The notes below the pieces were generated by a model. It had not been told where the DNA came from. It did not search any database and saw nothing but the letters and a program-made list of their open reading frames with translations. A stretch of 33,822 nt of DNA from Flavobacterium pectinovorum (lineage in GTDB: Bacteria; Bacteroidota; Bacteroidia; Flavobacteriales; Flavobacteriaceae): contig NZ_RCZH01000002.1 of assembly GCF_006438875.1 (NCBI RefSeq), positions 317,354 through 351,175 of the forward strand, given 5' to 3'. A program made the translations under genes and the position numbers. The first letter of the stretch is position 1. Each line of letters starts with the position of its first letter. Shown here one piece after another: positions 32,715-33,822 of this stretch.

Positions 32715-33822
32715 TTCCAGCAATAGAAAAAGATTCTTTAGAAGAAATTAAAATTTTTCAGGAACAAAAATTAGCCGAACTTTTACACTATATCAGTCAA
32801 AATTCCCCTTTTTACAAACGCCTTTTTGCAGGAAGAAATATTGATATTTCGAAAGTTAAAACACTCGAAGATTTACAATATTTACCGGTAACAACAAAAG
32901 AAGATTTACAAGAATGCAACGATGATTTTGTGTGTGTTCCGCAACATAAAATCATAGATTATGCCTCAACTTCAGGTACTTTAGGAGATCCTGTAACTTT
33001 TGGTTTAACCGATTCTGATTTAGATCGATTAGCTTATAATGAAGCTATTTCCTTTGCTTGCGCCGGAATTGCTGAAGGCGATGTGGTACAATTAATGACT
33101 ACAATCGATAGAAAATTCATGGCTGGTCTGGCTTATTTTCTTGGATTGCGAAAACTGAAAGTTGGTGTAATTCGCGTTGGTGCCGGAATTCCCGAATTGC
33201 AATGGGATTCGATTTTAAAATACAAACCGTCTTATTTAATTACAGTTCCTTCTTTTCTTTTGAAATTAATTGAATACGCTGAAATTCATGGAATCGATTA
33301 TAATAATTCGAGCATAAAAGGTGCCATTTGTATTGGAGAATCTTTGCGAAATCAGGATTTTTCAATGAATATTTTGTCTCAAAAAATCACTGAAAAATGG
33401 AATATTAAGTTGTTTTCAACTTACGCTTCTACAGAAATGAGCACAGCTTTTACAGAATGTGAACACGGAATTGGTGGTCACCATCATCCGGAATTGATTA
33501 TTGTCGAAGTTCTTGATGAAAATAATATTCCTGTAAAAAATGGAGAGGTTGGCGAACTGACTTTTACTACTTTGGGTATCGAAGCCATGCCATTATTACG
33601 TTTTAAAACCGGAGATATTGTTCAGCTACATAATGAACCTTGTGCTTGCGGAAGAAATACTTTGCGCGTTGGTCCGGTAATTGGACGCAAAAAACAAATG
33701 ATAAAATACAAAGGCACAACACTTTATCCGCCAGCAATGAACGATGTCTTGAGCGGTTTTGATAATATCGAAAATCATATCATCGAGATCTCTACCAACG
33801 ATTTAGGAACAGATGAAATTCT
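32711..33822 (+). CDS. PaaK-like adenylate-forming ligase (cut by window end)
   Basis: The 370 visible codons show the phenylacetate-CoA ligase fold: an N-terminal LLHYISQNSPFYKRLF segment, the ATP P-loop STSGTLGDP (86-94), an aromatic-rich FSTYASTEMST region and an RFKTGDIV motif, with Cys residues in CACGRN. These enzymes adenylate a carboxylate and transfer it to CoA or a carrier. With TAL upstream in the same locus, 4-coumarate is the probable substrate. The ATG overlaps the upstream stop by 4 bp (ATGA). The C-terminal domain lies outside the window. Confidence 0.87.
   Translation, partial: MIPAIEKDSLEEIKIFQEQKLAELLHYISQNSPFYKRLFAGRNIDISKVKTLEDLQYLPVTTKEDLQECNDDFVCVPQHKIIDYASTSGTLGDPVTFGLTDSDLDRLAYNEAISFACAGIAEGDVVQLMTTIDRKFMAGLAYFLGLRKLKVGVIRVGAGIPELQWDSILKYKPSYLITVPSFLLKLIEYAEIHGIDYNNSSIKGAICIGESLRNQDFSMNILSQKITEKWNIKLFSTYASTEMSTAFTECEHGIGGHHHPELIIVEVLDENNIPVKNGEVGELTFTTLGIEAMPLLRFKTGDIVQLHNEPCACGRNTLRVGPVIGRKKQMIKYKGTTLYPPAMNDVLSGFDNIENHIIEISTNDLGTDEI

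Overview
The window looks like part of a Flavobacterium chromosome, close to F. johnsoniae. Supporting signs are low GC, TAnnTTTG-type -7 boxes, no obvious Shine-Dalgarno sites, and dispersed flavobacterial intergenic repeats. Nearly every gene lies on the + strand with tiny gaps or overlaps. The content matches a flexirubin-type pigment locus, in which an aryl polyene (APE) acid is esterified to a dialkylresorcinol (DAR). Homology statements are from recall of protein families; no search was run.

Layout. 46-3579: tyrosine ammonia-lyase (4-coumarate starter), a WG-repeat protein and a FabG-type ketoreductase. 3806-6172: ketosynthase, ACP and an LpxL-like acyltransferase. 6386-8438: DarA and DarB for the resorcinol half. 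8438-13224: two divergent hotdog dehydratases, a small HTH-like protein, a BtrH-like protein, an ABC exporter pair and a 4HBT thioesterase. 13388-19576: more type II PKS genes (ketosynthase, half-ketosynthase, ACP, ketosynthase, chain-length-factor-like protein). These are interrupted at 14529-16331 by an accessory islet with a Fic protein, a chimeric lipoprotein, a small membrane protein and possibly one minus-strand ORF. 19573-24995: polysaccharide-deacetylase-like protein, LolA-like carrier, lipoprotein, two tandem outer-membrane barrels, a third hotdog dehydratase, a helical secreted protein and a GT2-DUF2062 fusion. 25165-33822: an MMPL/RND-PlsC fusion, a CrtI-like FAD oxidoreductase, a class III Fic protein, a C45-type Ntn acyltransferase/hydrolase lipoprotein, and a PaaK-like ligase cut by the window end.

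Proposed working model (inference). TAL makes 4-coumarate and the PaaK-like ligase activates it for loading on an ACP. Ketosynthases and the chain-length factor, FabG and the hotdog dehydratases build the conjugated polyene. DarB and DarA make the resorcinol, and one of several acyltransferases forms the ester. The ABC pair, MMPL protein, LolA-like protein and lipoproteins would move the lipid-like pigment to the outer membrane.

The least expected parts are the accessory islet, which duplicated about 33 codons of the 5' end of the half-ketosynthase gene and fused them to a lipoprotein; two unrelated-looking Fic genes in one pigment locus; an asymmetric pair of dehydratases; and a 31-bp perfect inverted repeat inside the operon. 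No intergenic stretch exceeds about 300 bp and I see no tRNA, rRNA, CRISPR or transposase.
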